64,000 nucleotides of DNA from Deltaproteobacteria bacterium (GCA_021780755.1 JAJXYF010000015.1:170934-234933); one strand, 5' to 3'. Numbered from the stretch's first letter, positions 1 to 18,448 are shown. Notes: generated by a model not told the origin, from the sequence alone. A program made the numbers and translations.

Positions 1-1
1 A

Positions 2-3268
<3,267 letters not shown>

Positions 3269-3307
3269 GGGGGCCGGGGTTGGGAGTGTCGGGGCGCGGG
3301 TTGGTTG

Positions 3308-3413
3308 GGCGAGGATGGTTAGGCGAGGACGGTTGGATAGATAAGCCAGGTTTGTGAGTACGGGTTTGAAGGTGCGGCTTGTAGGGTGCGGGGTTGAGTG
3401 TGCGGGTTTGAGT
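3308..3413 (+). repeat. Two sets of 14-bp tandem repeats in the rpoB-rpoC gap
   Basis: Two adjacent 14-mers, GGCGAGGATGGTTA and GGCGAGGACGGTTG, occupy 3308-3335. After a 22-nt break, four more 14-mers fill 3358-3413: GTACGGGTTTGAAG, GTGCGGCTTGTAGG, GTGCGGGGTTGAGT and GTGCGGGTTTGAGT. The + strand is strikingly G/T-rich with almost no C. The gap has no open reading frame of its own. The role is unknown; a slippage-derived minisatellite in the transcribed rpoBC spacer is the simplest view. Confidence 0.8.
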
Positions 3414-3510
3414 GTGACGATGAAACTTCTTCCCGAGTGAAGGAAGAGGATCGCGATCGGGTGCGTTGAGGCGGCACAAGCCGCCGCGCCGCGCCAGGGA
3501 GCATAGCAGT

Positions 3511-7815
<4,305 letters not shown>

Positions 7816-7849
7816 CGCGCCGGGGTCGTTCCTGTAAAAGATACTGTTT

Positions 7850-7885
7850 CCCCCAAGAGCGATGGGCGCTCTTGGGGGTTTATTT
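7850..7885 (+). terminator. Intrinsic terminator after rpoC
   Basis: A perfect 12-bp stem (CCCCCAAGAGCG at 7850-7861 with CGCTCTTGGGGG at 7867-7878) encloses the 5-nt loop ATGGG and is followed by TTTATTT. It separates the rpoBC unit from the rpsL operon, so rpsL probably has its own promoter or depends on read-through. Confidence 0.92.
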
Positions 7886-7998
7886 GAACAACCGCATCGC
7901 AGGGCGATTTAGGATGCGGCCAGAAGGTGGGGCCGACCCCGCTAATTCCGGCGCAAGACGCGCAGGGGCGCGCTGCCGGGAGAATGAAGTTCGATACC

Positions 7999-8370
7999 GT
8001 GCCGACGATAAATCAATTAATACGCGCAGCGCGCGTTAAGAAACGCTACAAGATGAGCGCTCCGGCGTTGCAAGGATCGCCGCAAAAGCGCGGCGTCTGC
8101 ACGCAGGTCAAGACCACTACGCCCAAGAAGCCGAACTCGGCGTTGCGCAAGGTCGCGCGCGTGCGGCTGTCCAACGGCTACGAGGTCAACACCTATATAC
8201 CGGGCGTGGGGCATAACCTGCAGGAGCATTCGGTGGTGCTGATTCGCGGCGGCCGCGTGAAGGACCTGCCCGGAGTGCGCTACCACGTGATTCGCGGCAC
8301 GCTGGATTCGATCGGCGTGCAGGACCGCCGCAAGAGCCGTTCGAAGTACGGCTCGAAGAAGCCGAAGTAG
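7999..8370 (+). CDS. rpsL: 30S ribosomal protein uS12
   Basis: uS12 lies at the decoding centre and is the classic streptomycin-resistance target. The protein (123 aa) begins [15 protein letters not shown], so GTG 7999 gives the family-typical length. An in-frame ATG at 7984 would add five residues (MKFDT) but has its purine-rich GGGAGA directly abutting it. The conserved decoding loops [19 protein letters not shown] and [10 protein letters not shown] are both wild type in appearance. It is first in the rpsL-rpsG-fusA-tuf string. Confidence 0.95.
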   Translation: MPTINQLIRAARVKKRYKMSAPALQGSPQKRGVCTQVKTTTPKKPNSALRKVARVRLSNGYEVNTYIPGVGHNLQEHSVVLIRGGRVKDLPGVRYHVIRGTLDSIGVQDRRKSRSKYGSKKPK

Positions 8371-8377
8371 AAAACCT

Positions 8378-8848
8378 ATGTCGCGTAAAGGACAGGCCCG
8401 TATCCGGGACATCGCTCCGGACCCGAAGTTTCACGACCGTACCGTCACCAAGTTCGTCAACGTGGTGATGGAGCGGGGCAAGAAGGCGGTGGCTGAGCAG
8501 ATTCTCTATGGCGCGCTCGACCTGGTGGCCGAGCGGACCAAGGAGGATGGGTTGGTGGTCTTCAAGCGCGCGCTCGACAACGTGCGTCCGGCGGTCGAAG
8601 TGCGATCGCGGCGCGTCGGCGGCGCGAACTACCAGGTGCCGGTCGAGGTGCGTCCATTGCGGCGATCCTCGCTCGCGATGCGCTGGTTGGCGACGGCGGC
8701 GCGGGCGCGCGCCGAGAAGTCGATGCGCGAGCGCCTCGCGAGTGAAATTCTGGAAGCGGCGGCGAACCGGGGTGGTGCGGTCAAAAAACGCGAGGATACA
8801 CATCGGATGGCGGAGGCCAATCGCGCCTTCGCTCATTACCGCTGGTAA
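8378..8848 (+). CDS. rpsG: 30S ribosomal protein uS7
   Basis: uS7 nucleates assembly of the 30S head and contacts the E-site. The 156-aa product has the usual length and the signatures [29 protein letters not shown] and [16 protein letters not shown]. It starts 7 nt after rpsL stops, so the two are cotranscribed and probably translationally coupled. In E. coli S7 represses this str operon; whether the rpsL-rpsG junction here serves as the binding site cannot be told from so short a spacer. Confidence 0.97.
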   Translation: MSRKGQARIRDIAPDPKFHDRTVTKFVNVVMERGKKAVAEQILYGALDLVAERTKEDGLVVFKRALDNVRPAVEVRSRRVGGANYQVPVEVRPLRRSSLAMRWLATAARARAEKSMRERLASEILEAAANRGGAVKKREDTHRMAEANRAFAHYRW

Positions 8849-8867
8849 GTAAAAAGAACTCTTTTTT

Positions 8868-10964
8868 ATGGCTCGTGAAACACCAATAGAACGGGTGCGC
8901 AACATCGGCATCATGGCGCATATCGATGCCGGTAAGACCACCACCACCGAGCGCGTGCTCTATTACACCGGGATCAATTACAAGATTGGCGAGGTGCACG
9001 AGGGCACGGCGACGATGGACTGGATGGTGCAGGAGCAGGAGCGCGGGATCACGATCACGTCCGCCGCGACGACCTGTTTCTGGCGCGACCATCGGATCAA
9101 CATTATCGATACGCCGGGCCATGTCGATTTCACGATCGAAGTCGAACGCTCGTTGCGCGTGCTCGACGGCGCGGTTGCGGTCTTTTGCGCGGTGGGCGGG
9201 GTCGAGCCGCAATCCGAAACGGTGTGGCGGCAAGCCGACAAGTATCGCGTTCCGCGGATCGCGTTTATCAACAAGATGGATCGCGTTGGCGCCGAGTACG
9301 AGCGGGTGACCAACGAAATTCGCGACAAGCTCAAGGCCAAGCCGTTGCTGCTGCAGATTCCGATTGGCGCCGAGGAGAAATTTACCGGCGTGATCGATCT
9401 GGTCGAGATGCGCGCACTGATTTGGGACGACGATCGCCTCGGCGCGAACTATCGCGAGGAGCCGATTCCCGCCGACATGGCGGAGCTCGTCAAGGCCGCG
9501 CACGACAAGCTGATCGAGACGCTCGCCGACCATGACGATTCGATCATGGAACTGTACCTCGAGGGCAAGGCACCCGCACCGGCGCAGCTGCGCGCGGCGA
9601 TTCGCTCGGCGGCGCTCAAAATTGAAGTGATTCCGGTCGTGATGGGCTCGGCCTTTCGCAACAAAGGCGTGCAGCCGATGCTCGACGCGGTGGTCGAGTA
9701 TCTGCCGTCGCCGCTCGATCTGCCGCCGGTGGTTGGCAAGGTTGACGACGGCAAGATGGCCGAGCGCTGGCCGCACGATGACGCGCCTTTTTCCGCGCTC
9801 GCGTTCAAGATCATGACTGACCCGTATATCGGCACGTTGACCTTTCTGCGGGTCTATTCGGGCAAGCTCGAGAGCGGCAGCTCGGTGCTCAATTCGACCA
9901 AGGGCCGGCGCGAGCGGATCGGACGGCTGGTCAAGATGCACGCGAACAAGCGCGAGGAGATTACCGAGGTCTTCGCCGGCGATATTTGCGCGGTGGGCTT
10001 GCGCGACACGACCACGGGTGACACTCTATGCGACCCGGCTCATCCGATTATCCTGGAGGCGATCGAGTTTCCCGATCCGGTGATCCAGATCGCGATCGAG
10101 CCCAAGACCAAGGCCGATCAGGAAAAGCTCGGCGAGGCGCTGCAGAAGCTCGCCAAGGAAGATCCTTCGTTTCGCGTGAGCGTGAACAAGGAGACCGCGC
10201 AGACCCTGATTGCGGGCATGGGCGAGTTGCATCTGGAGATTATCGTCGATCGGATGCTGCGCGAGTTCAAGGTTGACGCCAATATCGGCAAGCCGCAGGT
10301 GGCGTATCGCGAAACCATTCGCCGCCCGTCGGAAGCCGAAGGCCGCTTCGTCCGCCAAACCGGCGGTCACGGCCAGTTCGGCGTAGTCGAATTGAAGATC
10401 GAGCCGCTGGCCAAGGGCGCCGGCTTCGAGTTCGAGGACGGCACCAAGGGCGGTTCGATTCCGCGCAACTTTATCCCGTCGATCGAAAACGGGATCAAGG
10501 AAGCGATGGAGACCGGGGTGCTGGCCGGCTATCCGATGGTCGATATCAAGGCCATCGTGGTTGACGGCAAATACCACGAAGTCGATTCCTCGGAACTGGC
10601 GTTCAAGATTGCGGGCTCGATGGCCTTCAAGGAAGCGGTCGAAAAGGCCAAGCCAGTGCTGCTGGAGCCGGTGATGGACGTGGAGGTGGTGACGCCGCAG
10701 GATTTCATGGGCGAGGTGATCGGCGATTTGAACTCGCGCCGCGGCAAAATCCAGGAGATGGAGAATCGCGCCGGTGCGCAGGTGATCGCCGCGCGCGTGC
10801 CGCTCGCCACGATGTTCGGGTACGCGACCAAACTGCGTTCGATCACGCAGGGTCGTGCGAACTATACGATGCAGTTTGCGGTGTACGAACCGGTCCCGCA
10901 GGCGATTTTCGAAGAACTGACCGCGCGCAATTCGGGCGAAACCGAAGCTCGCGCGCGTGCATGA
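8868..10964 (+). CDS. fusA: Elongation factor G
   Basis: EF-G is the GTPase that drives tRNA-mRNA translocation and, with RRF, ribosome recycling. The 698-aa protein has the P-loop AHIDAGKTT (residues 17-25), switch [10 protein letters not shown], and NKMD for guanine recognition. The domain IV signature [21 protein letters not shown] lies near 10320-10385, and the C-terminal region contains [15 protein letters not shown]. Length and domain order are standard. It sits between rpsG (19-nt gap) and tuf (35-nt gap). Confidence 0.98.
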   Translation: MARETPIERVRNIGIMAHIDAGKTTTTERVLYYTGINYKIGEVHEGTATMDWMVQEQERGITITSAATTCFWRDHRINIIDTPGHVDFTIEVERSLRVLDGAVAVFCAVGGVEPQSETVWRQADKYRVPRIAFINKMDRVGAEYERVTNEIRDKLKAKPLLLQIPIGAEEKFTGVIDLVEMRALIWDDDRLGANYREEPIPADMAELVKAAHDKLIETLADHDDSIMELYLEGKAPAPAQLRAAIRSAALKIEVIPVVMGSAFRNKGVQPMLDAVVEYLPSPLDLPPVVGKVDDGKMAERWPHDDAPFSALAFKIMTDPYIGTLTFLRVYSGKLESGSSVLNSTKGRRERIGRLVKMHANKREEITEVFAGDICAVGLRDTTTGDTLCDPAHPIILEAIEFPDPVIQIAIEPKTKADQEKLGEALQKLAKEDPSFRVSVNKETAQTLIAGMGELHLEIIVDRMLREFKVDANIGKPQVAYRETIRRPSEAEGRFVRQTGGHGQFGVVELKIEPLAKGAGFEFEDGTKGGSIPRNFIPSIENGIKEAMETGVLAGYPMVDIKAIVVDGKYHEVDSSELAFKIAGSMAFKEAVEKAKPVLLEPVMDVEVVTPQDFMGEVIGDLNSRRGKIQEMENRAGAQVIAARVPLATMFGYATKLRSITQGRANYTMQFAVYEPVPQAIFEELTARNSGETEARARA

Positions 10965-10999
10965 TCAGGGCAAGTTAAGGAGTCGGAGGGAAAGCCATC

Positions 11000-12199
<1,200 letters not shown>

Positions 12200-12224
12200 G
12201 ACTGAACAAGTAATGTTCGCGTTC

Positions 12225-12286
12225 GGGGCCCCGTCAGGGGCCTCGATCATGAAGAGTGCCGGGCGTCCGCCAACCAGGATGTCCGG
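12225..12286 (+). promoter_or_regulatory. Structured leader upstream of the S10 operon
   Basis: The 141-nt gap between tuf and rpsJ can fold into two hairpins. The first is GGGGCCCC (12225-12232), loop GTCA, GGGGCCTC (12237-12244). The second is CCGGGCGTCC (12259-12268), an 8-nt loop, GGATGTCCGG (12277-12286), fully paired with two G-U pairs. Neither is followed by a T-run, so neither is a simple terminator. In E. coli the S10 leader is the target of L4 autoregulation; a similar role here is inference from position only. Confidence 0.5.
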
Positions 12287-12340
12287 TAACAGGATCGAAT
12301 CGAAGGGACCTGAGCGAGAGTCCGGGACGTGGCTGACAGG

Positions 12341-12649
12341 ATGAACGAGAAAATTCGGATACGCCTCAAGGCGTACGACCATCGGCTGCTCGATCAGTCG
12401 GTGCGCGAAATCGTCGATACGATACGGCGCACGGGCGGAAGGGTAGCGGGGCCGATTCCGCTGCCGACCCGGATCGAGCGCTTCACCGTGAATCGCTCGC
12501 CGCACGTCGATAAGAAGTCGCGCGAGCATTTTGAGATTCGCACCCACAAGCGTCTGCTCGACGTACTCGAACCGACGCAGCAGACGATCGACGCACTCGG
12601 CAAGCTCGACCTCGCCGCCGGCGTCGACGTTGAAATCAAGCTCGAGTAG
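12341..12649 (+). CDS. rpsJ: 30S ribosomal protein uS10
   Basis: uS10 is a 30S head protein that also forms the NusB-NusE antitermination pair. The 102-aa product begins [21 protein letters not shown] and contains the standard [35 protein letters not shown] region in the middle. GTG 12329 is an alternative start (MADR extension) with a GAGAG 8 nt upstream; ATG 12341 gives the family-typical length. It is the first gene of the S10-spc-alpha array and is preceded by the structured leader. Confidence 0.95.
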   Translation: MNEKIRIRLKAYDHRLLDQSVREIVDTIRRTGGRVAGPIPLPTRIERFTVNRSPHVDKKSREHFEIRTHKRLLDVLEPTQQTIDALGKLDLAAGVDVEIKLE

Positions 12650-12653
12650 TGCC

Positions 12654-13322
12654 GTGTTAACTGGATTGATTGGCAAAAAACTGGGCATGACCCAGGTTGG
12701 AGACACGTCGGGACGGGTGCAGGCCGTCACCGTGATCCAGCTCGGGCCGTGTGCCGTGACACAACTTAAAAGCGCGCCCACCGACGGTTACGAAGCGGTG
12801 CAAGTGACCTTCGGCAAGCGCAAGCTCTCGCGCACGACGTCGGCCGACCGCGGTCATTTCCAAAAGGCCGAGGTCGCCCCGGGTATCGCCACGCGCGAGT
12901 TCGACAAGCGCGGCGACGGCGAGTTGAAGCTCGGGCAAGCGATTGCGGCGAGCGACGTCTTCAAGGTGGGCGATACGGTTGACGTCTCGGGCGTCTCGAA
13001 GGGGCACGGCTACGCCGGCGTCATCAAACGCCATCACTTTGCCGGCTTCCCGGGATCTCATGGCACTCACGAATACTTCCGCCACGGCGGTTCGATCGGT
13101 AATCGGTCGTATCCCGGGCGCGTGCGCAAGGGCCTTAGAATGGCTGGCCAGATGGGCAACGAAAAGGCCACCACCGTCAACTTGAAAGTGGTCGAAATCC
13201 TGCCCGAGGACAACGCGATTATAGTCTCGGGATGCGTCCCGGGCGCCGATGGCAGTCTGGTGATCGTGCGGCACGCGGCCAAGACGCGGCGGGTTGCGCA
13301 GGAGGCGGTCGCCAATGGATGA
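12654..13322 (+). CDS. rplC: 50S ribosomal protein uL3
   Basis: uL3 is an early-assembling 50S protein whose long loop reaches the peptidyl-transferase centre. The start is GTG 12654 ([14 protein letters not shown]), 4 nt after rpsJ stops; longer readings upstream are just the +1 frame of rpsJ. The 222-aa protein has the signature [21 protein letters not shown] and [15 protein letters not shown] near 13000-13125. No strong Shine-Dalgarno is visible, so coupling to rpsJ translation is likely. Its 3' end overlaps rplD by 8 nt. Confidence 0.96.
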   Translation: MLTGLIGKKLGMTQVGDTSGRVQAVTVIQLGPCAVTQLKSAPTDGYEAVQVTFGKRKLSRTTSADRGHFQKAEVAPGIATREFDKRGDGELKLGQAIAASDVFKVGDTVDVSGVSKGHGYAGVIKRHHFAGFPGSHGTHEYFRHGGSIGNRSYPGRVRKGLRMAGQMGNEKATTVNLKVVEILPEDNAIIVSGCVPGADGSLVIVRHAAKTRRVAQEAVANG

Positions 13323-13986
13323 AGCGCAGCAGGGTGTGGCGTCAGTGGCGACGTCGATAAAAGTGCCGCTGTTCTCGGCGGGGCGCGAGCGCACCGGCGA
13401 GCTGGAATTGTCGGCGGCGGTGTTCGGCCGCACTGGCCATAATTCGCTTTTGCATGAGGCGGTCCGGATGCAGCTGGCGAAGCGGCGCGCCGGCACTGCG
13501 GCGACCAAGACCAAGGGTCTGGTGGCGGGCGGCGGCAAAAAGCCGTGGCGGCAAAAGGGCACGGGGCGCGCACGTTCCGGATCGACCCGCTCTCCGCTGT
13601 GGCGCCATGGCGGGACGATCTTCGGACCGCAGCCGCGCGACTATTCGTACAAGATGCCGAAGAAGGCGTGGCGGCAAGCGCTGACGCTGGCGATTTCCGA
13701 CCGCGCGCTTAACGGCAAGCTCGTCGTGGTGGAATCGCTCGACCTGTCCGAGGCCAAGACCAAGCAGGCGCAGGCGGCGCTGACGGCGCTTGGACTGAAA
13801 CATGCCCTCATTATATTTGGCGACGAGGACGGCAATTTCTTTCGTGCGGCGCGCAACCTGGCGGCGCATAAGCTGCTGCCGGTCGCGGGGCTCAACGTCT
13901 ATGACGTGCTGAATTACGACGAGTTGCTGATGACGACCAAAACCGCCAAGGCGATCGAGGAGCGGTTGGGGAGCGTCGGGAAATGA
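13315..13986 (+). CDS. rplD: 50S ribosomal protein uL4
   Basis: uL4 lines the nascent-peptide exit tunnel; in E. coli it also represses the S10 operon. ATG 13315 lies inside the end of rplC (8-nt overlap) with an excellent AGGAGG at 13300-13305. The 223-aa protein has the tunnel loop KPWRQKGTGRARSGSTRSP and FGPQPRDYSYKMPKK. Length and motifs are standard. The stop overlaps the start of rplW as ATGA. Confidence 0.96.
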   Translation: MDEAQQGVASVATSIKVPLFSAGRERTGELELSAAVFGRTGHNSLLHEAVRMQLAKRRAGTAATKTKGLVAGGGKKPWRQKGTGRARSGSTRSPLWRHGGTIFGPQPRDYSYKMPKKAWRQALTLAISDRALNGKLVVVESLDLSEAKTKQAQAALTALGLKHALIIFGDEDGNFFRAARNLAAHKLLPVAGLNVYDVLNYDELLMTTKTAKAIEERLGSVGK

Positions 13987-14270
13987 GCACGGAAGCATTG
14001 ATTATCGCGCCGCTGATCACTGAGAAGGGCACGATCGCGAACGAAAAGGCCAATCAGGTCATCTTCAAGGTGCGCCCCGAGGCGACCAAGGACAAGATTC
14101 GGCTGATCGTCGAGGAGATGTTCAAGGTCACTGTGCTCACCGTGCGGACCTCGAATTTTCTCGGCAAGGAACGTCGCCGTGGCCGCGTGGTCGGACGCAA
14201 GCCGGATTGGAAGAAGGCCTACGTTACGCTGAAAGAAGGCGACAAGATCGAATTTTTCGAAGGTCTCTAG
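13983..14270 (+). CDS. rplW: 50S ribosomal protein uL23
   Basis: uL23 sits at the tunnel exit and docks trigger factor and SRP. The 95-aa protein begins MSTEALIIAPLITEKGT and has the FKVRPEATKDKIRLIVEEMF region and the basic FLGKERRRGRVVGRKPDWKKAYVTL segment. It starts within the rplD stop codon (4-nt ATGA overlap). A 119-nt spacer containing direct repeats separates it from rplB. Confidence 0.96.
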   Translation: MSTEALIIAPLITEKGTIANEKANQVIFKVRPEATKDKIRLIVEEMFKVTVLTVRTSNFLGKERRRGRVVGRKPDWKKAYVTLKEGDKIEFFEGL

Positions 14271-14354
14271 GGGATAGTTTTCGGCTGGGCAGTTTTTGGA
14301 TCAGGACGGTCATTCGGAAAGCAGGGACAGCGGTCGGCACGGGATAGATATCGG

Positions 14355-14388
14355 GATCGACGGGATAGTTTGATCGACGGGAAAGTTA
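14355..14388 (+). repeat. 17-bp tandem direct repeat abutting the rplB start
   Basis: GATCGACGGGATAGTTT (14355-14371) is followed immediately by GATCGACGGGAAAGTTA (14372-14388); 15 of 17 positions match. A third, looser CGGGATAG copy lies at about 14340-14347. Each unit carries a purine-rich GGGA that could act as a Shine-Dalgarno core, and the last one is about 7 nt before ATG 14390. Confidence 0.75.
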
Positions 14389-14389
14389 G

Positions 14390-15223
14390 ATGGCAGTAAT
14401 TCAACTTAATCCGCGCACGCCGGGCCAGCGCTTCATGCAGATTGCGGACTTCTCGGAATTGACCAAGAAGGCGCCGGAAAAAGCGTTGCTGAAGCCGGTC
14501 AAGAAATCCGGCGGGCGCAACAATCGCGGCCGCATGACGATGCGCCATCGCGGCGGCGGTCATAAGCGGCGTCTGCGCGTGATCGATTTCAAGCGTATCC
14601 GCGACGGAATTCCGGCGGTGGTCGCGGCGCTCGAATACGATCCAAATCGCTCGGCCAATATAGCCCTGTTGCATTATGCCGACGGCGCCAAGAGTTACAT
14701 TCTGGCGCCTAACGGGCTCAAGGTCGGCGACAAGGTCGAATGCGGCGAGACCGCCGATATCAAGCCGGGCAACGCGCTCGCGCTGAAAAACATTCCGCTC
14801 GGCACCTTCGTTCATGCGATCGAGATGAAGCCGGGGGCGGGTGCGCAGTTGGCGCGCGGGGCCGGTACGCAGGCGCAGTTGATGGCCAAAGAGGGCAAGT
14901 TCGCCCTGCTTAAACTGCCCTCCGGGGAGCAGCGGATGGTGCAGGCGCAATGCCGCGCGACGGTCGGTCAGGTCGGCAATATCGACCACGAAAATATCTC
15001 GATCGGCAAGGCCGGGCGCAGCCGCTGGGCGGGCAAACGGCCGCATGTGCGCGGCGTCGCGATGAATCCGGTGGACCATCCGCATGGCGGCGGCGAAGGC
15101 CGCTCGAAGGGAAATCATCCGCAATCGCCGTGGGGTCAGCCGGCCAAGGGCTACAAGACCCGCGGCAAGAAGATCTCGGATCGGTTTATCGTAAGCAAAC
15201 GTCCGCGCGGCAAGCGGGGCTGA
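14390..15223 (+). CDS. rplB: 50S ribosomal protein uL2
   Basis: uL2 is needed for subunit association and the peptidyl-transferase centre. The 277-aa protein shows [19 protein letters not shown] early, the central [24 protein letters not shown], and the conserved [22 protein letters not shown] near 15070-15137, including the His of HPHGGGEG. Length and motifs are typical. Its leader contains a 17-nt tandem repeat. A 96-nt spacer without a gene follows before rpsS. Confidence 0.97.
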   Translation: MAVIQLNPRTPGQRFMQIADFSELTKKAPEKALLKPVKKSGGRNNRGRMTMRHRGGGHKRRLRVIDFKRIRDGIPAVVAALEYDPNRSANIALLHYADGAKSYILAPNGLKVGDKVECGETADIKPGNALALKNIPLGTFVHAIEMKPGAGAQLARGAGTQAQLMAKEGKFALLKLPSGEQRMVQAQCRATVGQVGNIDHENISIGKAGRSRWAGKRPHVRGVAMNPVDHPHGGGEGRSKGNHPQSPWGQPAKGYKTRGKKISDRFIVSKRPRGKRG

Positions 15224-15319
15224 GCGGGGCCGGGATTAGATGGTTTGCGCGGAGCGGATGAGTTAGCTGGCAGGTCCTGAAAATTGACTGACGGTATCAA
15301 CTGGCGGGTTGTGAATTAG

Positions 15320-15616
15320 ATGAGATCGCTCAAAAAAGGTCCCTTCGTCGATACCCATCTGCAGAAAAAGGTGGATGTGGCCACGGCGGCGGGCGACAAG
15401 CGGATTATCCGGACCTGGTCGCGGCGCTCGATGATCACGCCGGACATGATCGGGCTGACCTTCGCGGTGCATAACGGCCACAAGTTTATCCCGGTGTATT
15501 GCACCGAGAATATGGTCGGGCACAAGCTCGGCGAATTTTCGCCGACGCGCACCTATCACGGCCACGCGGGCGACCGCAAAGGCGAGGTGCGCGCGGGCGG
15601 CGGGGCCCGCGGTTGA
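15320..15616 (+). CDS. rpsS: 30S ribosomal protein uS19
   Basis: uS19 is a 30S head protein that contacts uS13 and the A-site finger. The 98-aa protein begins [18 protein letters not shown] and has [28 protein letters not shown] and [17 protein letters not shown], all standard. It lies between rplB and rplV in the usual order. Confidence 0.96.
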   Translation: MRSLKKGPFVDTHLQKKVDVATAAGDKRIIRTWSRRSMITPDMIGLTFAVHNGHKFIPVYCTENMVGHKLGEFSPTRTYHGHAGDRKGEVRAGGGARG

Positions 15617-15654
15617 GCGTTCGGCGCCTGAAGGGAAGAGGACAGTAATTCGCA

Positions 15655-15993
15655 ATGGAAGCAGTCGCGCGCAATCGCTTTGTCAGAATTTCACCGCAGA
15701 AGCTTCGGCTGATCTGCGAGCTGGTCGCCGGCAAACGGGTCGATCAGGCCCTGTCGATTCTCGAGTTCACGCCCAAAAAGGGCGCGAAGATTGTTTCCAA
15801 GGTGCTGCTCGCGGCGATCGCCAATGCGCGCGATCAGCAAAATGTTGACGAGGACAAGCTCTTCGTCAAGCGCGCGCTGGCCGATACGGGGCCGACCTGG
15901 AAGCGTTCGATGATGCGGGCGCACATGCATTCAACGCCGATATTGAAGCGCACCAGTCATTTGACGGTGATCGTGGACGAGCAGCCGTCCTAA
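15655..15993 (+). CDS. rplV: 50S ribosomal protein uL22
   Basis: uL22 lines the exit tunnel next to uL4, and its beta-hairpin is a macrolide-resistance site. The 112-aa protein has the N-terminal [23 protein letters not shown] and the tip [29 protein letters not shown]. It starts 38 nt after rpsS and ends 8 nt before rpsC. Confidence 0.96.
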   Translation: MEAVARNRFVRISPQKLRLICELVAGKRVDQALSILEFTPKKGAKIVSKVLLAAIANARDQQNVDEDKLFVKRALADTGPTWKRSMMRAHMHSTPILKRTSHLTVIVDEQPS

Positions 15994-16001
15994 AGGATTC
16001 T

Positions 16002-16679
16002 ATGGGTCAGAAGTCACATCCGCGCGGCATGCGCCTGGGCATTATCGAGGGCTGGGATTCCAAGTGGTACGCGAGCCACGACTATGCGGCGCTGCTGCAT
16101 GAAGATTTGAAGCTGCGCGACTTTATCAAGAAGCGGCTCTATCACGCGGGTATTTCGCGCATCGAAATCGAGCGGATGGCGAATAAGGCCAAGATCAATA
16201 TTTTTACCGCGCGGCCCGGGATCGTGATCGGTAAAAAGGGCGTCGAGATCGACAAGCTCAAGACCGATATCCAGAAGATGATGAAGGGCAAGGACGCCTT
16301 CATCAATATTCATGAAGTGCGCCGGCCCGACCTCGATCCGCAACTGGTGGCTGAGAATATCGCCCTCCAATTGGAGCGGCGGGTGGCCTTTCGGCGGGCG
16401 ATGAAAGAGGCCGTCCTGCGCGCGATGCGGATGGGTGCGCTGGGTGTCAAAGTGCACGTCGCGGGACGCCTCGGCGGCACCGAAATCGCGCGCTCGGAAT
16501 GGTATCGCGAGGGGCGCGTGCCCTTGCAAACGCTGCGCGCGGACGTTGCGTACGGCTTTGCCGAAGCGCGCACGACCTACGGCGTGATCGGTGTGAAAGT
16601 GTGGATTTTCCGCGGCGAGATTTTGACCCGGCAGGCCGAAGCGGCCAAGCGTGCGGGCGCGGCCGCCCAACAGCAATAG
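16002..16679 (+). CDS. rpsC: 30S ribosomal protein uS3
   Basis: uS3 lies at the mRNA entry channel and has helicase-assisting basic residues. The 225-aa protein has an N-terminal KH domain with the loop [15 protein letters not shown] (near 16215-16262). The C-terminal domain contains [35 protein letters not shown]. Length is ordinary. It is separated from rplP by a 117-nt spacer with no gene. Confidence 0.96.
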   Translation: MGQKSHPRGMRLGIIEGWDSKWYASHDYAALLHEDLKLRDFIKKRLYHAGISRIEIERMANKAKINIFTARPGIVIGKKGVEIDKLKTDIQKMMKGKDAFINIHEVRRPDLDPQLVAENIALQLERRVAFRRAMKEAVLRAMRMGALGVKVHVAGRLGGTEIARSEWYREGRVPLQTLRADVAYGFAEARTTYGVIGVKVWIFRGEILTRQAEAAKRAGAAAQQQ

Positions 16680-16796
16680 GGGTTGCGAGTTTTCAGGCCT
16701 GTTAATTGAGCGGCGGTTGCCAGGGAAGTTTGCGAGTGCGCGCGGTACGAAGGGATCGGCGATAACTGAATCTGAACACCGAAACACAGAAAAAAG

Positions 16797-17222
16797 ATGC
16801 TTTCGCCAAAAAAAGTTAAATATCGCAAGATCATGAAGGGTCGCGTCCGCGGTGCCGAAAATCGCGGGGTGGAACTCGCGTTCGGCGACTTCGGGCTGAA
16901 GAGCGTCGAAATCTGCCGGATCGATACGCGGGCGCTGGAAGCCGCCCGAATCGCGCTGACGCGTCATATCAAGCGCGGCGGACGCGTCTGGATTCGCGTC
17001 TTTCCGGACAAGCCGTTCACCAAGAAGCCGGCCGAAACCCGGATGGGCAAGGGCAAGGGCGCACCCGAGGGTTGGGTCGCATGCGTGCGGCCGGGACGGA
17101 TTCTATTCGAGATGGAAGGGGTTGACCGGGTGACGGCGCTTGAGGCGATGCGGCTGGCGTCGCATAAGCTGCCGGTCAAAACGGTCGTCGTGGAACGGGA
17201 GGCCGAGGCCTTTGGAGCTTAG
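16797..17222 (+). CDS. rplP: 50S ribosomal protein uL16
   Basis: uL16 positions A- and P-site tRNAs on the 50S subunit. The 141-aa product begins [19 protein letters not shown] and has the conserved [33 protein letters not shown] stretch, with the usual C-terminus. It starts after a 117-nt gene-free spacer and ends 4 nt before rpmC. Confidence 0.96.
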   Translation: MLSPKKVKYRKIMKGRVRGAENRGVELAFGDFGLKSVEICRIDTRALEAARIALTRHIKRGGRVWIRVFPDKPFTKKPAETRMGKGKGAPEGWVACVRPGRILFEMEGVDRVTALEAMRLASHKLPVKTVVVEREAEAFGA

Positions 17223-17226
17223 TGAA

Positions 17227-17460
17227 ATGCGCCAGATGAGCGCGGCCGACCTGCGGATCAAGGAGCGGGAGACGCGCGAGGAAGTTTTCAAGCTGCGCCT
17301 GAAGTTGCGCACCAATCAGCTCGAGAGCCGGACCAATTACTACAACGCGCGGCGCGAGCTGGCGCGAATCCTGACGCTGATCCAGGAGCAGGCGATCGGT
17401 GCGGCGAGCACGGGTAAGGTAGCCGGCGCGAAAAAAGTAGTGAGAGCGGGGAAAAGATAG
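17227..17460 (+). CDS. rpmC: 50S ribosomal protein uL29
   Basis: uL29 is a small two-helix protein at the tunnel exit beside uL23. From ATG 17227 the product is 77 aa (MRQMSAADLRIKERETREEV...). A GGAG at 17213-17216 lies 10 nt upstream, inside the end of rplP. TTG 17212 and ATG 17236 are alternative starts. The core FKLRLKLRTNQLESRTNYYNARRELARI is clear. The C-terminus is extended by a small Ala/Gly/Lys-rich tail of about 20 residues. Confidence 0.92.
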   Translation: MRQMSAADLRIKERETREEVFKLRLKLRTNQLESRTNYYNARRELARILTLIQEQAIGAASTGKVAGAKKVVRAGKR

Positions 17461-17462
17461 CG

Positions 17463-17717
17463 ATGCGGCAGCGGACTAAGCGGCGCGAGGGCACTGTCGT
17501 CTCGGCCAAAATGAATAAGACCGTGGTGGTGCAGGTCGAGCGTCTCGTCGAGCATCGCCTGTACGGCAAGCGCCTGAAACAGCGCACGCGCCTGATGGCG
17601 CATGACGAGCAGGCCCAATGTCATGAGGGCGATCGGGTGCTGATTATCGAATCGCGCCCGCTCTCGAAGCTGAAGCGCTGGCGCGTAAGCCAGGTCCTGC
17701 AACAGGCGGCGCGCTAG
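17463..17717 (+). CDS. rpsQ: 30S ribosomal protein uS17
   Basis: uS17 is a primary 16S-binding OB-fold protein. The 84-aa protein has EGTVVSAKMNKTVVVQVERLVEH and GDRVLIIESRPLSKLKRWRVSQVL. It begins 2 nt after rpmC stops, the expected order. Its 18-nt spacer to rplN contains an AGGAGG-like site (TAGGAGGC). Confidence 0.96.
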   Translation: MRQRTKRREGTVVSAKMNKTVVVQVERLVEHRLYGKRLKQRTRLMAHDEQAQCHEGDRVLIIESRPLSKLKRWRVSQVLQQAAR

Positions 17718-17735
17718 GAGGCTTAAGGCAACGCC

Positions 17736-18104
17736 ATGGTGCAGACGCAAACAGTATTAACAGTGGCGGACAATTCCGGCGCCCGCAAGGTCATGTGTAT
17801 CAAGGTGCTCGGCGGTTCACGTCGGCGCTATGCCACCGTCGGTGACGTGATCGTGGTGTCGGTCAAGGAAGCGATCCCGAACGGCAAGGTCAAAAAGGGC
17901 GACGTGAGCAAGGCGGTGATCGTCCGCACCCATAAGGAAGTCAGCCGCGACGACGGCAGCTATATCCGCTTCGACGACAACTCGGCGGTGCTGCTCGACG
18001 GGCAGGGCGAGCCGGTCGGCACGCGGATCTTCGGACCGGTGGCGCGCGAGCTGCGGGCCAAGCGCTTCCTCAAGATTATTTCGCTCGCCCCTGAGGTGCT
18101 CTGA
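17736..18104 (+). CDS. rplN: 50S ribosomal protein uL14
   Basis: uL14 forms an inter-subunit bridge and is the target of RsfS. The 122-aa protein has [41 protein letters not shown] and ends with [24 protein letters not shown], full length for the family. It has a strong Shine-Dalgarno (AGGAGG, about 11-12 nt upstream). Its TGA overlaps the rplX ATG by one base. Confidence 0.97.
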   Translation: MVQTQTVLTVADNSGARKVMCIKVLGGSRRRYATVGDVIVVSVKEAIPNGKVKKGDVSKAVIVRTHKEVSRDDGSYIRFDDNSAVLLDGQGEPVGTRIFGPVARELRAKRFLKIISLAPEVL

Positions 18105-18448
18105 TGGCCGCGCACAGGCATGTTGGCAAATTCCCGATTCGCAAGGGCGACCACGTCATGGTGGTGACCGGTCGCGACCGCGGCAAGACTGGCAAAGTCA
18201 TGCGCGTGGTGCCCAGCACAGGAAAGCTCTTGGTCGAACGCCTCAACATGGTCAAGCGCCATTCCAAGCCGCGCGGCGCGCAGAGCCCCGGCGGAATAAT
18301 CGAAAAAGAGGCACCGATCCAGATTTCCAACGTGATGATCTTCTGCGATCGCTGCAACGCGCCGGTGAGAAGCGGAATCAAGCCGGCGACCGACGGCACC
18401 AAGACGCGGGTCTGCCGCCGCTGCGGCGAATCGCTGGGTAACGACTAA
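18104..18448 (+). CDS. rplX: 50S ribosomal protein uL24 with zinc-ribbon cysteines
   Basis: uL24 initiates 50S assembly and lies near the tunnel exit. The 114-aa protein has the KOW motif ([22 protein letters not shown]). The C-terminal half holds two CxxC pairs, Cys81/Cys84 and Cys104/Cys107, a zinc-ribbon form found in many but not all bacterial L24 proteins. It overlaps rplN by 1 nt and rplE by 1 nt. Confidence 0.96.
   Translation: MAAHRHVGKFPIRKGDHVMVVTGRDRGKTGKVMRVVPSTGKLLVERLNMVKRHSKPRGAQSPGGIIEKEAPIQISNVMIFCDRCNAPVRSGIKPATDGTKTRVCRRCGESLGND

Noticed and set aside
3466..3510. Upstream TTG start for rpoC
   Set aside because: The added residues are unconserved, and ATG 3511 places the active-site Asp residues at E. 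coli numbering.
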